A DNA stretch of 64,000 nt from Kineococcus terrestris (GCF_041020765.1 NZ_JBEUEJ010000010.1), one strand, 5' to 3'. Counted from the stretch's first letter, positions 40,681 through 49,155 are shown. A program made the numbers and translations. The notes: generated by a model not told the origin, from the sequence alone.

Positions 40681-42225
40681 TCAGGCGTCGCGGAACGTCT
40701 CGATCTGCGCGCCCAGCGGCACGAGGCGCTCGGCGAGCTGCTCGTACCCGCGGGCGATGATGTCGACGTTGCGCAGCACCGAGGTGCCCTTGGCGGCGAG
40801 CATCGCCAGCAGCAGCACGACCGCCGGGCGCAGCGCCGGCGGGCACAGCACCTCCGCGCCCGACCAGCGCGTGGGGCCCTCGACGAGGACCCGGTGCGGG
40901 TCGAGCAGCTTCACGTTGGCCCCGAGCCGGTTCAGCTCCGTCAGGTAGATGGCCCGGTTGTCGTACACCCAGTCGTGCACCGTGGTGGCGCCCTCCGCGC
41001 TCGCGGCGATGACCGCGAAGAACGGCAGGTTGTCGATGTTCAGGCCGGGGAACGGCATGGGGTGCACCTTGTCGATCGGTGCCTTGAGCGCCGAGGGGTG
41101 CACCGTGATGTCGACCAGGCGCGTGCGGCCGTTGGCGGCCGGGTACTCCGGGGACAGCTCGTAGCGCAGCCCCATCTCCTCCAGGATCGCCAGCTCGATC
41201 TCGAGGAACTCGATGGGCGCGCGCGTCACCGTCAGCTCGGAGTGGGTGACGATCGCCGCGGTCAGCAGGCTCATCGCCTCGACCGGGTCCTCGGAGGGGG
41301 AGTAGTCCACGTCCACGGCGATGTCGGGCACGCCGTGCACGACGAGGGTCGTCGTGCCGATGCCGTCGATGCGCACGCCGAGCTTCTCCAGGAAGAAGCA
41401 CAGGTCCTGGACCATGTAGTTCGGGCTGGCGTTGCGGATGGTCGTCACGCCGTCGCGGCGGGCCGCGGCCATGAGGGCGTTCTCGGTCACGGTGTCGCCG
41501 CGCTCGGTCAGCACGACCGGGCGGCGCGGGGCCACGGAGCGGTCGACGACGGCGTGGTAGTTGCCCGTGGTGGCGGTGATGCTCAGCCCGAACGGGCGCA
41601 GCGCCACCATGTGCGGCTCGACGGTGCGGGTGCCCAGGTCGCAGCCGCCGGCGTAGGGCAGCTGGAAGGTGTCGTGGCGGTGCAGCAGGGGCCCCAGCAT
41701 CATGATGATGCTGCGGGTGCGGCGCGCGGTCTCGCCGTCCATCGCGTCCAGGTCGAGGGACTCGGGGACGTCGAGGACGAGGTCGGACTCGTCGACCCAC
41801 TCGTAGCGCACGCCGATGCTGGCGAGGACGTCGAGGATGCGGTGGATCTCCAGGATGCGGGCGACGCCGCGCAGCGTGGTGCGGCCGCGGTTGAGCAGCG
41901 CGGCGCACAGCAGGGCGACGCCGGCGTTCTTGCTGGACTTCACCGCGATGCTGCCCGACAGCTGGCACCCGCCGTGCACGCGCAGGTGCGTGGGGCCGGG
42001 GCGGCCGAGGGAGACGATGTCGTCCTGCAGGGCGTGGCCGATGCGCTGGAGCATCTCGATGGAGACGTTCTGCTGACCGGACTCCATGCGGTGCACGGCG
42101 CTCTGGCTGGTGCTCAGGCGCTCGGCCAGCTGGGTCTGGGTCAGTCCGCGGTGGCGGCGGGCGTCCCGGATGAGGGCGCCGACCTCGGTCAGGTGGTCGC
42201 TCACGGGCTCGGTGGAGACTGCCAT
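40681..42225 (-). CDS. MurA-like enolpyruvyl transferase fused to an XRE-type helix-turn-helix
   Basis: 514 residues from ATG 42225 (a GTG three codons earlier is possible). Residues ~12-68 are a helix-turn-helix of the XRE/Cro type (IRDARRHRGLTQTQLAERLS then SAVHRMESG). Residues ~80-510 are an EPSP-synthase/MurA fold. K99-N100 matches the MurA substrate Lys-Asn. C195 in AGGCDLGTR matches the phosphoenolpyruvate-binding, fosfomycin-sensitive Cys. ALRPAV fits the substrate Arg region. MurA makes the first committed peptidoglycan precursor. The added DNA-binding domain suggests a regulator or trigger enzyme. A palindrome covers its own promoter. Comparable two-domain proteins occur in Streptomyces. 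Confidence 0.87.
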   Translation of the reverse strand: MAVSTEPVSDHLTEVGALIRDARRHRGLTQTQLAERLSTSQSAVHRMESGQQNVSIEMLQRIGHALQDDIVSLGRPGPTHLRVHGGCQLSGSIAVKSSKNAGVALLCAALLNRGRTTLRGVARILEIHRILDVLASIGVRYEWVDESDLVLDVPESLDLDAMDGETARRTRSIIMMLGPLLHRHDTFQLPYAGGCDLGTRTVEPHMVALRPFGLSITATTGNYHAVVDRSVAPRRPVVLTERGDTVTENALMAAARRDGVTTIRNASPNYMVQDLCFFLEKLGVRIDGIGTTTLVVHGVPDIAVDVDYSPSEDPVEAMSLLTAAIVTHSELTVTRAPIEFLEIELAILEEMGLRYELSPEYPAANGRTRLVDITVHPSALKAPIDKVHPMPFPGLNIDNLPFFAVIAASAEGATTVHDWVYDNRAIYLTELNRLGANVKLLDPHRVLVEGPTRWSGAEVLCPPALRPAVVLLLAMLAAKGTSVLRNVDIIARGYEQLAERLVPLGAQIETFRDA

Positions 42226-42254
42226 GCGCGCCACCGTATCTCACATCTGAGATA
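42226..42254 (-). promoter_or_regulatory. Promoter and palindromic operator of the HTH-MurA gene
   Basis: Minus-strand TACGGT (42238-42233) is seven bases before the ATG, a leaderless layout. Directly upstream and overlapping it is TATCTCA-CATC-TGAGATA (42237-42254, plus-strand reading), seven-base perfect arms. A protein bound there would block the promoter; the gene's own helix-turn-helix is the obvious candidate. Confidence 0.6.
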
Positions 42255-42354
42255 ATCCTGGCACCCGCGTCGGCGTGTCGGCTGGTCACTCACCGTGATG
42301 CCCGTGGGGGCCGCGGCGCGGTGGACCGGTGCCGGAGCACGCCCTCCCTGGTCC

Positions 42355-42367
42355 TAGCGTGGCAGCC
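42355..42367 (+). promoter_or_regulatory. gpsA: Leaderless-type promoter of gpsA
   Basis: TAGCGT (42355-42360) is seven bases before the GTG at 42368. Confidence 0.5.
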
Positions 42368-43411
42368 GTGCCGCCTGTTCCCCGCCACCACCGCCCCTCC
42401 CACGCGCGTGTCGCGGTCCTGGGCGCCGGGTCGTGGGGCAGCGCCTTCGCGCTCGTCCTGGCCGACGCCGGCCGCGACGTCGTCCTGTGGGCCCGGCGCG
42501 CCGAGGTCGCCGAGGAGGTGCGCGGGCGGCACCGCAACAGCGCCTACCTCGGCGACGTGGAGCTGCCCGGCCGCGTCGACGCCACCGCCGACGTCGCGCG
42601 CGCCCTGGACGGCGCCGACCTCGTCGTCCTCGCCCTGCCCCTGCAGCGGCTGCGCGAGCACCTGACGGCCTGGCGCGAGCTGCTGCCGCCCGTGCCGCTG
42701 GTCTCGCTGGCCAAGGGCGTGGAGACCAGCACCGGCCTGTTCGGCACCGAGGTCGTGCGCGACGCCACCGGCGCCGGTCCCGAGCGCGTCGTGGCCGTCT
42801 CCGGGCCCAACCTCGCCGCCGAGATCGCCCGCCGCGACCCCGCCGCCGCCGTCGTCGCCTGCCGCGACGAGGCCGTGGCCGCCGCCGTCGCCGACGCCTG
42901 CGCCGCCCCCGCCTTCCGCCCGTACCTGTCCACCGACGTCACCGGCGTCGACGTCGCCGGGGCCCTGAAGAACGTCGTCGCCCTGGCCGTCGGCGTCACC
43001 GAGGGCGCCGGGCACGGCGCCAACGCCCGCGCCGCCATCCTCACCCGCGGCCTGGCCGAGACCACCCGCCTCGGCGTCGCCCTCGGCGCCCGCGAGGCCA
43101 CGTTCGCCGGGCTCGCCGGCGTCGGCGACCTCGTCGCCACCTGCGGCTCGCCGCTGTCGCGCAACCACCGCGTGGGCACCGCCCTGGGCCGCGGCGCCGA
43201 CCTGGGGACCGCGCTGGCCGCCGCGGGCGGCACCGCCGAGGGCGTGGCCAGCGCCCCGGCCGTCCTGCGCCGCGCCGAGCGCGCCGGCGTCGACCTGCCG
43301 CTGACCCGCGAGGTCGTCGCCGTCCTGCGCGCCGAGAGCACCCCCGCCCAGACCGCCGGGCGGCTGCTGGCGCGCGCCCGCACCCTCGACGGGCCCTGGC
43401 CCCTCGCCTGA
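42368..43411 (+). CDS. gpsA: Glycerol-3-phosphate dehydrogenase [NAD(P)+]
   Basis: 347 residues from the GTG at 42368. It reduces dihydroxyacetone phosphate to sn-glycerol 3-phosphate for phospholipid synthesis. The Rossmann motif GAGSWGSAFA begins near residue 19. ALKNVVALAVGVTEGAGHGANARAA contains the catalytic lysine region, and GVGDLVATCGSPLSRNH is a GpsA signature. The earlier in-frame ATG (42329) would place the -10 hexamer inside the gene, so I prefer the GTG. In actinomycetes gpsA commonly precedes ddl and thiL, as here; only the trans-sulfuration gene intervenes. Confidence 0.95.
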   Translation: MPPVPRHHRPSHARVAVLGAGSWGSAFALVLADAGRDVVLWARRAEVAEEVRGRHRNSAYLGDVELPGRVDATADVARALDGADLVVLALPLQRLREHLTAWRELLPPVPLVSLAKGVETSTGLFGTEVVRDATGAGPERVVAVSGPNLAAEIARRDPAAAVVACRDEAVAAAVADACAAPAFRPYLSTDVTGVDVAGALKNVVALAVGVTEGAGHGANARAAILTRGLAETTRLGVALGAREATFAGLAGVGDLVATCGSPLSRNHRVGTALGRGADLGTALAAAGGTAEGVASAPAVLRRAERAGVDLPLTREVVAVLRAESTPAQTAGRLLARARTLDGPWPLA

Positions 43412-43437
43412 GCCGCCGGGACCGGCCGGTCCCGGCG

Positions 43438-44667
43438 TCAGCCGCGCGGCGCCACCCGGTCCAGCGCCCGCGCCAGGTCCGCCCACAGGTCCTCGAGGTC
43501 CTCCACGCCCACCGACAGGCGCAGCAGGTCCTCGGGCACCACGCGCGGCTCCCCGGCGTGCCGGCGGCGCCGCTCCACCAGCGACTCGACCCCGCCCAGG
43601 CTCGTGGCGGGCACCCACAGCCGCACCGCGTCCACCACGGCGTCCGCCGCGGCCGCCCCGCCGGCCACCTCGATCGAGACGATCGCGCCGAAACCGCCCA
43701 TCTGCCGGGCCGCCAGCGCGTGCCCGGGGTCCTCCGGCAGCGAGGGGTGGCGCACCCGCGTCACCGCCGGGTGCTCGCGCAGCCGCCGGGCCAGCTCCGC
43801 GGCGCTGGCCTGCGAGCGCTCCAGGCGCAGCGGCAGCGTGCGCAGCCCGCGCAGCGCCAGGAACGCCTCCAGCGGCCCGGGGACCGCTCCGTGCAGCGTG
43901 CGGTGCCGCAGCAGCGCGTCGCGGTGCGCCGAGCCCGGCGGCACCACCACGGCCCCCATCACCACGTCGGAGTGGCCCGAGAGGAACTTCGTCACCGCGT
44001 GCACGACGACGTCGGCGCCCAGCTCCAGGGGCCGCTGCAGCAGCGGCGTGGCGAAGGTGTTGTCCACCACGACGACCGCGCCGCGCTCGCGCCCGGCCGC
44101 GGCCAGCGCCGCGATGTCGGCGACCTCCAACAGCGGGTTCGTCGGCGACTCCAGCCACAGCGCGACCGGTCCCTCGACCTCGGCCAGCACCGCCCGCACG
44201 CCGGCCACGTCGGTGATGTCCACGTGCCGCACCGCGACGCGGCCCTGCTCGGCCAGCAGCGCCGTCAGCGAGTGCGTGCCGTTGTACGCCCCGTGCGGCA
44301 CCAGCACGGTGCCGGTCGCCGGCAGCAGGTGCAGCGCGGCGGCCACGGCCGCCATCCCGGAGGCGAACGTCAGCGCCTCACCGCCCTCCAGGGCGCCCAG
44401 CGCCTCCTCCAGCGCCGACCACGTCGGGTTGCCGAAGCGGCCGTAGCCGAGGGTCGGGCCCTGCGGCTCGCCGGTGTCCGTGGCGCCGGTGGCCAGCGAG
44501 CCGCCGCCCACGTACGTCGCCGACAGCGACACGGCCACGTTCAGCTCGGCGTCGTGGGCGCGCGGCGGGCGGCCGGCGACCACCGCGACGGTGGCGGGGG
44601 ACAGCGGGCGCTGCCCGGGGACGTCCCGCTGGTCCTGAGGGTCCTGTCGTGGCTCCTGTCGTGGCAC
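43438..44667 (-). CDS. Cystathionine gamma-synthase/lyase family PLP enzyme
   Basis: 409 residues from a GTG at 44667. Cys/Met-metabolism PLP family: YGRFGNPTWSALEEAL, VVVDNTFATPLLQRPLELGADVV, and the PLP lysine K227 in AVTKFLSGHSDVV. C-terminal ATSLGGVESLVERRRRH is the family tail. It handles sulfur amino acids (cystathionine formation or cleavage), but sequence alone does not separate synthase from lyase. The first 12 or so residues include a duplicated PRQ(E/D) from a DNA tandem repeat. It is inserted, inverted, between gpsA and ddl, and diverges from ddl with a 37-base gap. Confidence 0.87.
   Translation of the reverse strand: MPRQEPRQDPQDQRDVPGQRPLSPATVAVVAGRPPRAHDAELNVAVSLSATYVGGGSLATGATDTGEPQGPTLGYGRFGNPTWSALEEALGALEGGEALTFASGMAAVAAALHLLPATGTVLVPHGAYNGTHSLTALLAEQGRVAVRHVDITDVAGVRAVLAEVEGPVALWLESPTNPLLEVADIAALAAAGRERGAVVVVDNTFATPLLQRPLELGADVVVHAVTKFLSGHSDVVMGAVVVPPGSAHRDALLRHRTLHGAVPGPLEAFLALRGLRTLPLRLERSQASAAELARRLREHPAVTRVRHPSLPEDPGHALAARQMGGFGAIVSIEVAGGAAAADAVVDAVRLWVPATSLGGVESLVERRRRHAGEPRVVPEDLLRLSVGVEDLEDLWADLARALDRVAPRG
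44642..44665. repeat. 12-base tandem duplication at the start of the trans-sulfuration gene
   Basis: tcctgtcgtggc occurs twice in direct succession, inside the first codons of the minus-strand gene. Confidence 0.75.
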
Positions 44668-44691
44668 GGCAGGAGACAACCACACCGCCGG

Positions 44692-44704
44692 TAGGGTCCC
44701 CGCG
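44692..44704 (+). promoter_or_regulatory. ddl: Leaderless-type promoter of ddl
   Basis: TAGGGT (44692-44697) is seven bases before the ATG at 44705. Confidence 0.5.
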
Positions 44705-45871
44705 ATGACTCCCTCCGGCCCGAGCGCGAAGCCCCGCGTCGCCGTCCTCTTCGGCGGCCGCTCCTCCGAGCACGCCATCAGCTGCGTGACGGCCGCGAGC
44801 GTCCTCGCCGCCGTCGACCGCGCCCGCTACGACGTCGTGCCCGTCGGCATCACGCGCGGCGGGCAGTGGGTCCTCGTCGACGACGACCCCGAGCGCCTGC
44901 GCATCGTCGACGGCAAGCTGCCCGAGGTGCCCGCCGCCGGTGAGCGCGTCGCCCTCGCCCAGGACGTCGAGGCGCGCGCCCTGCACCGCCTCGACGCGCC
45001 CGCCGCCCGCGCCACCCCCGCCGACCTGGCCGTGGACGTCGTCTTCCCCCTCCTGCACGGCCCCTACGGCGAGGACGGCACCCTGCAGGGCCTGCTGGAG
45101 ATGTCCGGCACCCGCTACGTCGGCTCCGGCGTGCTGGCCTCGGCCGCCGGGATGGACAAGCAGGCCATGAAGACCATGCTCGCCGGCGCCGGCCTGAGCG
45201 TCGGCCCGTGGTGGTGGGGGACCGCCCGGCGCTGGGAGACCGACCGCGAGGCCTGCCGCGCCGAGGTCGCCGCCCTGGGCCTGCCCGTCTTCGTCAAGCC
45301 CGCCCGCGCCGGCTCCAGCATCGGCATCAGCCGCGTCGACGAGCCCGGTCAGCTGGACGCCGCCGTCGCGGCCGCGCTCGAGCACGACCCGAAGTTCCTC
45401 GTCGAGGCGCGGGTGGCCGGCCGCGAGGTCGAGGTCGGCGTCCTGCAGGAACCCGACGGGACGGTGAGCGCCAGCCTGCCCGGGGAGGTCGAGGTCGTCG
45501 ACGGGCGCGCCTTCTACGACTTCGAGGCCAAGTACCTCGACGCCGCCGCGGTCCGGATCAGCTGCCCGGCCGACCTGCCCGCCCACGTCACCGACGCCGT
45601 GCGGCGCACCGCCGTCGAGGTGTTCGCCGCGATGGGCGCCGAGGGCCTGGCCCGCGTCGACCTGTTCGTCGACGTCGACCCGGACGGCGACCCGGACGGC
45701 GACGGCGGCGGCGGCGCCGCGCGGGTCGTCGTCAACGAGATCAACACGATGCCCGGGTTCACGCCGACGTCGATGTTCCCGCAGCTGTGGGCGGCCTCCG
45801 GCGTCTCCTACGAGGAGCTGGTGGACCGCCTGCTGCAGCAGGCCCTGCACCGGCCCGCCGGGCTGCGCTGA
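44705..45871 (+). CDS. ddl: D-alanine--D-alanine ligase
   Basis: 388 residues. An ATP-grasp enzyme that joins two D-Ala for the peptidoglycan stem peptide. N-terminal VAVLFGGRSSEHAIS, then FPLLHGPYGEDGTLQGLLE, VFVKPARAGSSIGIS (ATP lysine) and VVNEINTMPGFTPTSMFP (Mg ligands). A Gly/Asp-rich insert (about DPDGDPDGDGGGG) before the last motif is unusual and low-complexity. Together with the HTH-MurA 2.5 kb away it is a second cell-wall precursor gene of this region. Target of cycloserine in other bacteria. Confidence 0.95.
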   Translation: MTPSGPSAKPRVAVLFGGRSSEHAISCVTAASVLAAVDRARYDVVPVGITRGGQWVLVDDDPERLRIVDGKLPEVPAAGERVALAQDVEARALHRLDAPAARATPADLAVDVVFPLLHGPYGEDGTLQGLLEMSGTRYVGSGVLASAAGMDKQAMKTMLAGAGLSVGPWWWGTARRWETDREACRAEVAALGLPVFVKPARAGSSIGISRVDEPGQLDAAVAAALEHDPKFLVEARVAGREVEVGVLQEPDGTVSASLPGEVEVVDGRAFYDFEAKYLDAAAVRISCPADLPAHVTDAVRRTAVEVFAAMGAEGLARVDLFVDVDPDGDPDGDGGGGAARVVVNEINTMPGFTPTSMFPQLWAASGVSYEELVDRLLQQALHRPAGLR

Positions 45872-45880
45872 GCGGTGCGC

Positions 45881-46441
45881 TCACAGGCAGGTGCGGGTCT
45901 GCCGGACCGCGCCGACCGGCCCGGCCAGGTCCACCAGCTGCGCCGTGGCGCTGCTGGCCCCGGCGGCCCCCGCGTCGCCGAAGCGGACGGTGACCTCCAC
46001 GGCCGGCTCGCGCCCGTAGGTCAGGAAGCGCACCGCCCGGTCGCTGCGGGCGTCCACCACCCAGTCCACCGAGGACTCCGGGTCCGGGCCGACGGGCACG
46101 CACTCCTTCGTCGTGGGGCCCAGCACCTGCGCGCCGCAGCGCAGGACCACCTCGCGGCCGCCGGGGCCCTCCCACACCGCCACGCCCGCGGCGCCCTGCG
46201 GGACGCGCCCGAGCACGCCCAGGCTCGCCGGCAGCTCCTCCAGCAGCGCCGCGCACTCCGGGGCGCCGGCGCCCGGGGCGGCCTCGACGCCCGAGGTGCC
46301 GCTGCGGTAGGCCCACAGCGCGCCCGCCGCCACGGCGAGCACGACCAGCGCGACCCACAGGCGCAGGCGGGCCGGTGGGGGCGGGGTGCTCGCGGCGTCC
46401 GCCCGGCCGGGCGCGCCGCCGCCGGGGGCCGGGGACGTCAT
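45881..46441 (-). CDS. DUF3515 family membrane-anchored protein
   Basis: 186 residues from the ATG at 46441. A cytoplasmic Pro/Gly-rich stretch of ~28 residues is followed by one membrane span (LWVALVVLAVAAGALWAY) and an external domain of ~135 residues. The latter carries four cysteines (PECAALLEE, LRCGAQ, TKECVPVG, and the near-terminal RTCL), likely two disulfides. The family is actinobacterial and always near thiL/ddl; function unknown. Its start is only 11 bases from the thiL start on the other strand and no ribosome site is visible, so the real start could be further in. Confidence 0.8.
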   Translation of the reverse strand: MTSPAPGGGAPGRADAASTPPPPARLRLWVALVVLAVAAGALWAYRSGTSGVEAAPGAGAPECAALLEELPASLGVLGRVPQGAAGVAVWEGPGGREVVLRCGAQVLGPTTKECVPVGPDPESSVDWVVDARSDRAVRFLTYGREPAVEVTVRFGDAGAAGASSATAQLVDLAGPVGAVRQTRTCL

Positions 46442-46452
46442 CGGGGGGCATC

Positions 46453-47454
46453 GTGACACCCGCCGGGCCGCTGCTCGTTGGGGACCTCGACGAGCAGGGC
46501 CTGCTGGACCGGGTCGTGCCGCTGCTGCCGCGCGAGGCCCTCGTCGGCCCCGGCGACGACGCCGCCGTCGTCGCCGCCCCCGACGGGCGCGTCGTCGTGA
46601 CGACCGACGTCCTCGTCGAGCACCGCGACTTCCGCCGCGACTGGTCCAGCGGCGCCGACGTCGGCTGGAAGGCCGTCGCGCAGAACGTCGCCGACGTGGC
46701 CGCGATGGGCGCGCGCTGCACCGGCCTGGTCGTCGCCCTCGGCCTGCCCGGCGACGTCGAGGTGGCGTGGGTGGAGGACTTCGCCCGGGGGGCCGCCGAC
46801 GCCTGCCGGGAGCTGGGCGCCGTCGTCGTGGGCGGCGACCTGTCCGGCGCCGCCGAGGTCGTCGTCTCCGTCACCGCCCTCGGCGACCTGGGCGGGCGCG
46901 CGCCCGTGCTGCGCTCGGGGGCGCGGCCCGGCGACGTCGTCGCCCTCGCCGGGGAGCTGGGGCGCTCGGCGGCCGGCTGGCACCTGCTGCGCGCGCACGG
47001 GCCCGGCGGGCCGGACGGCGCCGGACACGGCGCCGCCGCCGGTCTCGTGAGCGCCCACCGGCGCCCCGTGCCGCCCGTGGCCGCCGGTCCCGCCGCCGCG
47101 CGGGCCGGGGCCAGCGCCCTCATGGACGTCAGCGACGGCCTGCTGCGCGACGCCGGGCGCACCGCCGCCGCCAGCGGCGCCGCGATCGACCTGGACCTGC
47201 GCGGCGGCCTGCTGGGCTCCTGGTCCGCGGCGCTCGCCGCCACCGCGGGGGTGGACGCCGCCACCGCCGACGGGTTCGTCCTCACCGGCGGGGAGGACCA
47301 CGCCCTGCTGGCCTGCTTCCCGCCCGGGACCGCCCTGCCCGCCGGCTTCCGGGCCGTCGGCCGGGTCGCGGCCGCGGGCGCCCCGGCGGTCACCGTCGAC
47401 GGGCGGCGCTGGGACGGGCCCGGCTCCGGCTGGGACCACTTCGCCCGCGGGTGA
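46453..47454 (+). CDS. thiL: Thiamine-monophosphate kinase
   Basis: 333 residues from the GTG at 46453. It phosphorylates thiamine monophosphate to the coenzyme thiamine diphosphate, needed for example by AceE in this window. Motifs: VGPGDDAAVVAAPDGRVVVTTD, QNVADVAAMGA, VVGGDLSGAAEVVVSVTALG, SALMDVSDGLLRDAGR and LTGGEDHALLACF, all typical of the PurM/ThiL fold. Nothing resembling a promoter fits between it and the divergent DUF3515 gene, so transcription may start within that gene. It ends at a hairpin shared with rpmB. Confidence 0.92.
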   Translation: MTPAGPLLVGDLDEQGLLDRVVPLLPREALVGPGDDAAVVAAPDGRVVVTTDVLVEHRDFRRDWSSGADVGWKAVAQNVADVAAMGARCTGLVVALGLPGDVEVAWVEDFARGAADACRELGAVVVGGDLSGAAEVVVSVTALGDLGGRAPVLRSGARPGDVVALAGELGRSAAGWHLLRAHGPGGPDGAGHGAAAGLVSAHRRPVPPVAAGPAAARAGASALMDVSDGLLRDAGRTAAASGAAIDLDLRGGLLGSWSAALAATAGVDAATADGFVLTGGEDHALLACFPPGTALPAGFRAVGRVAAAGAPAVTVDGRRWDGPGSGWDHFARG

Positions 47455-47483
47455 GCGGCGGGGCGGGCGGTCCCGGACGCGAC

Positions 47484-47515
47484 GAGGGCCGCCCCCCGGG
47501 TGGGGAGCGGCCCTC
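47484..47515. terminator. Bidirectional terminator between thiL and rpmB
   Basis: Nine-base perfect outer arms (47484-47492, 47507-47515) plus an inner CCCC/GGGG stem, between converging stops. Confidence 0.7.
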
Positions 47516-47529
47516 GGCCGGTCAAGGGG

Positions 47530-47715
47530 TCAGCGGGTGACCTTGCCTGCCTTCAGGCAGGAGGTGCACACGTTGAGGCGCTTGGGGGACCCGTTGACGG
47601 TCGCCCGGATCCGCTGGATGTTCGGGAGCCACATCCGGTTGGTCCGCCGGTGCGAGTGCGAGACGCTCTTGCCGAAGCCAGGGCCCTTGGCGCAGACGTC
47701 GCAGGTGGCAGCCAC
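47530..47715 (-). CDS. rpmB: 50S ribosomal protein L28
   Basis: 61 residues from a GTG at 47715 with CAGGAG six bases upstream. L28 of the zinc-binding (C+) form: CDVC near the N-terminus and CTSC near residue 51. RRTNRMWLPNIQRIRATVNG is the family core. Minus-strand TATGGT (47819-47814) is a plausible -10 with a ~90-base leader. Monocistronic; divergent from the second diguanylate cyclase. Confidence 0.95.
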   Translation of the reverse strand: MAATCDVCAKGPGFGKSVSHSHRRTNRMWLPNIQRIRATVNGSPKRLNVCTSCLKAGKVTR

Positions 47716-47893
47716 GGGGAACTCCTGGGGTCGATCGGTGGGGTGTGCGCGCCGGCCCCCGAACGCTCGGGCGGGCGACGCGACGGTGCCCGGCCGTCCG
47801 GACACCGCGGACAACCATAGCCGAGGCGCGACCGTGCCCGCGAACCGCCCGTCCGGCCCTGCAGCCGGGCCCCGCGCCTGCCGATGGACGGAC

Positions 47894-49114
47894 GTGGACC
47901 AGCCCACGACCCCGCGCGCCGGCGGCCGCCCGCGCTGGTGGACCCCGCGCGAGCCCGTGGCGGCCACCCGCGTCGTCGGGCTCCTCGCGCTGTGCGGCGC
48001 CGTCTACACCGTCGTCAACGGCCTCGTCTCGCCCGAGGTCCTCGGCCAGCGCCCCGGCGGCTGGGCCGCCACCGTCGGCGCGGCCGCGGTGATGGCGCTG
48101 GCCAGCGCCTGGCCCGTCGCCCGCCCCGAGCGCTGTCCCGGGTGGGCGGCCGTCCTGCTGGCCTCCGGCGCGGGCCTGCTCGTCCTCCTGCTGGACGTCT
48201 TCACGCAGGACACCTCCTTCGGCGCGCAGGTCTACCTGGGCTGGCCGGCGCTGTACGCCGCCTACCACCTGCGCCGCGCCGCGGCCTGGCTGCTGACCGC
48301 GCAGGCCGTCCTCGCCGACGCGGCCCTGCTGGCGGTGCTCGAGGGCACCGCGGCGGTGGCCCGCGACGTGCCCGCCCACCTGGCCACCTTCGCCGTCGTC
48401 ACCGCGATGCTCACCGCCGCCCGCGACCGCACCGACCGCCTCGTGCAGCGGCTGCGCCACGACGCGGGCACCGACGCGCTGACGGGGCTGGCCACCCGCC
48501 GCGTCTTCGACGCCGTGCTCACCGAGCACCTGGCCGCCGAGCGCGCCTGCGGCGTCCTGCTCGCCGACGTGGACCACTTCAAGCGCGTCAACGACGTCGA
48601 CGGCCACGCCACCGGCGACGCCGTCCTGCGCGCCGTCGCCGACCAGCTGCGCGCGGTGTGCCGCGCCGGCGACGTCGTGGCCCGCTACGGCGGCGACGAG
48701 CTGGCCGTCGTCCTCGTCCACGACGAGCACGACGAGCACGACCCGCACGGGCCCGGCGGCGGGCCGCTGCGCGCCGACGCCCTGCACGCGGTGGCCGAGC
48801 GCTTCCGCGCCGGGGTCGCCGCCCTGCGTCTGCCCCGCTCGCCGCTGGCGCCGGCCGACGGCGTCGACGCGCTGCGCCCGACCGTGAGCGTCGGCCTGGC
48901 CGTCAGCGTGCCCGGGGACGCCGGGCACCCGCCGGCCCCGCACCAGCTCGTCGCGCGCGCCGACCAGGCCCTGTACGCCGCCAAGCGCGCCGGCCGCGAC
49001 CGGGTCGCCCGCGCCGGGCACACCGCCGACGCCGCCGCTCCCGCTGCTCCGCGCGTGCCCGCCCCGGCGCCCGCGCCGGACGCGCCGCCGGTCAGCGCCC
49101 GCGAGCGCCGGTGA
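47894..49114 (+). CDS. Second membrane diguanylate cyclase (GGDEF)
   Basis: 406 residues from a GTG at 47894 (no strong ribosome site). Five or six hydrophobic segments span residues ~25-170. A GGDEF domain follows: TDALTGLATRRVF, LADVDHFKRVNDVDGHATGD, and the active site GGDEL at 266-270. The I-site RxxD is at 257-260. A His/Asp-rich insert (HDEHDEHDPHGPGGG) right after the active site is unusual. The C-terminus is an Ala/Pro tail. It should make cyclic di-GMP. Like the enzyme at 15826 it has no phosphodiesterase domain. Confidence 0.87.
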   Translation: MDQPTTPRAGGRPRWWTPREPVAATRVVGLLALCGAVYTVVNGLVSPEVLGQRPGGWAATVGAAAVMALASAWPVARPERCPGWAAVLLASGAGLLVLLLDVFTQDTSFGAQVYLGWPALYAAYHLRRAAAWLLTAQAVLADAALLAVLEGTAAVARDVPAHLATFAVVTAMLTAARDRTDRLVQRLRHDAGTDALTGLATRRVFDAVLTEHLAAERACGVLLADVDHFKRVNDVDGHATGDAVLRAVADQLRAVCRAGDVVARYGGDELAVVLVHDEHDEHDPHGPGGGPLRADALHAVAERFRAGVAALRLPRSPLAPADGVDALRPTVSVGLAVSVPGDAGHPPAPHQLVARADQALYAAKRAGRDRVARAGHTADAAAPAAPRVPAPAPAPDAPPVSARERR

Positions 49115-49143
49115 GCCGCACCGGGGCTGTCGGCGCGCCGCAG

Positions 49144-49155
49144 TAGCCTGCCCGC
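49144..49155 (+). promoter_or_regulatory. recG: Leaderless-type promoter of recG
   Basis: TAGCCT (49144-49149) is six bases before the GTG at 49156. Confidence 0.5.
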
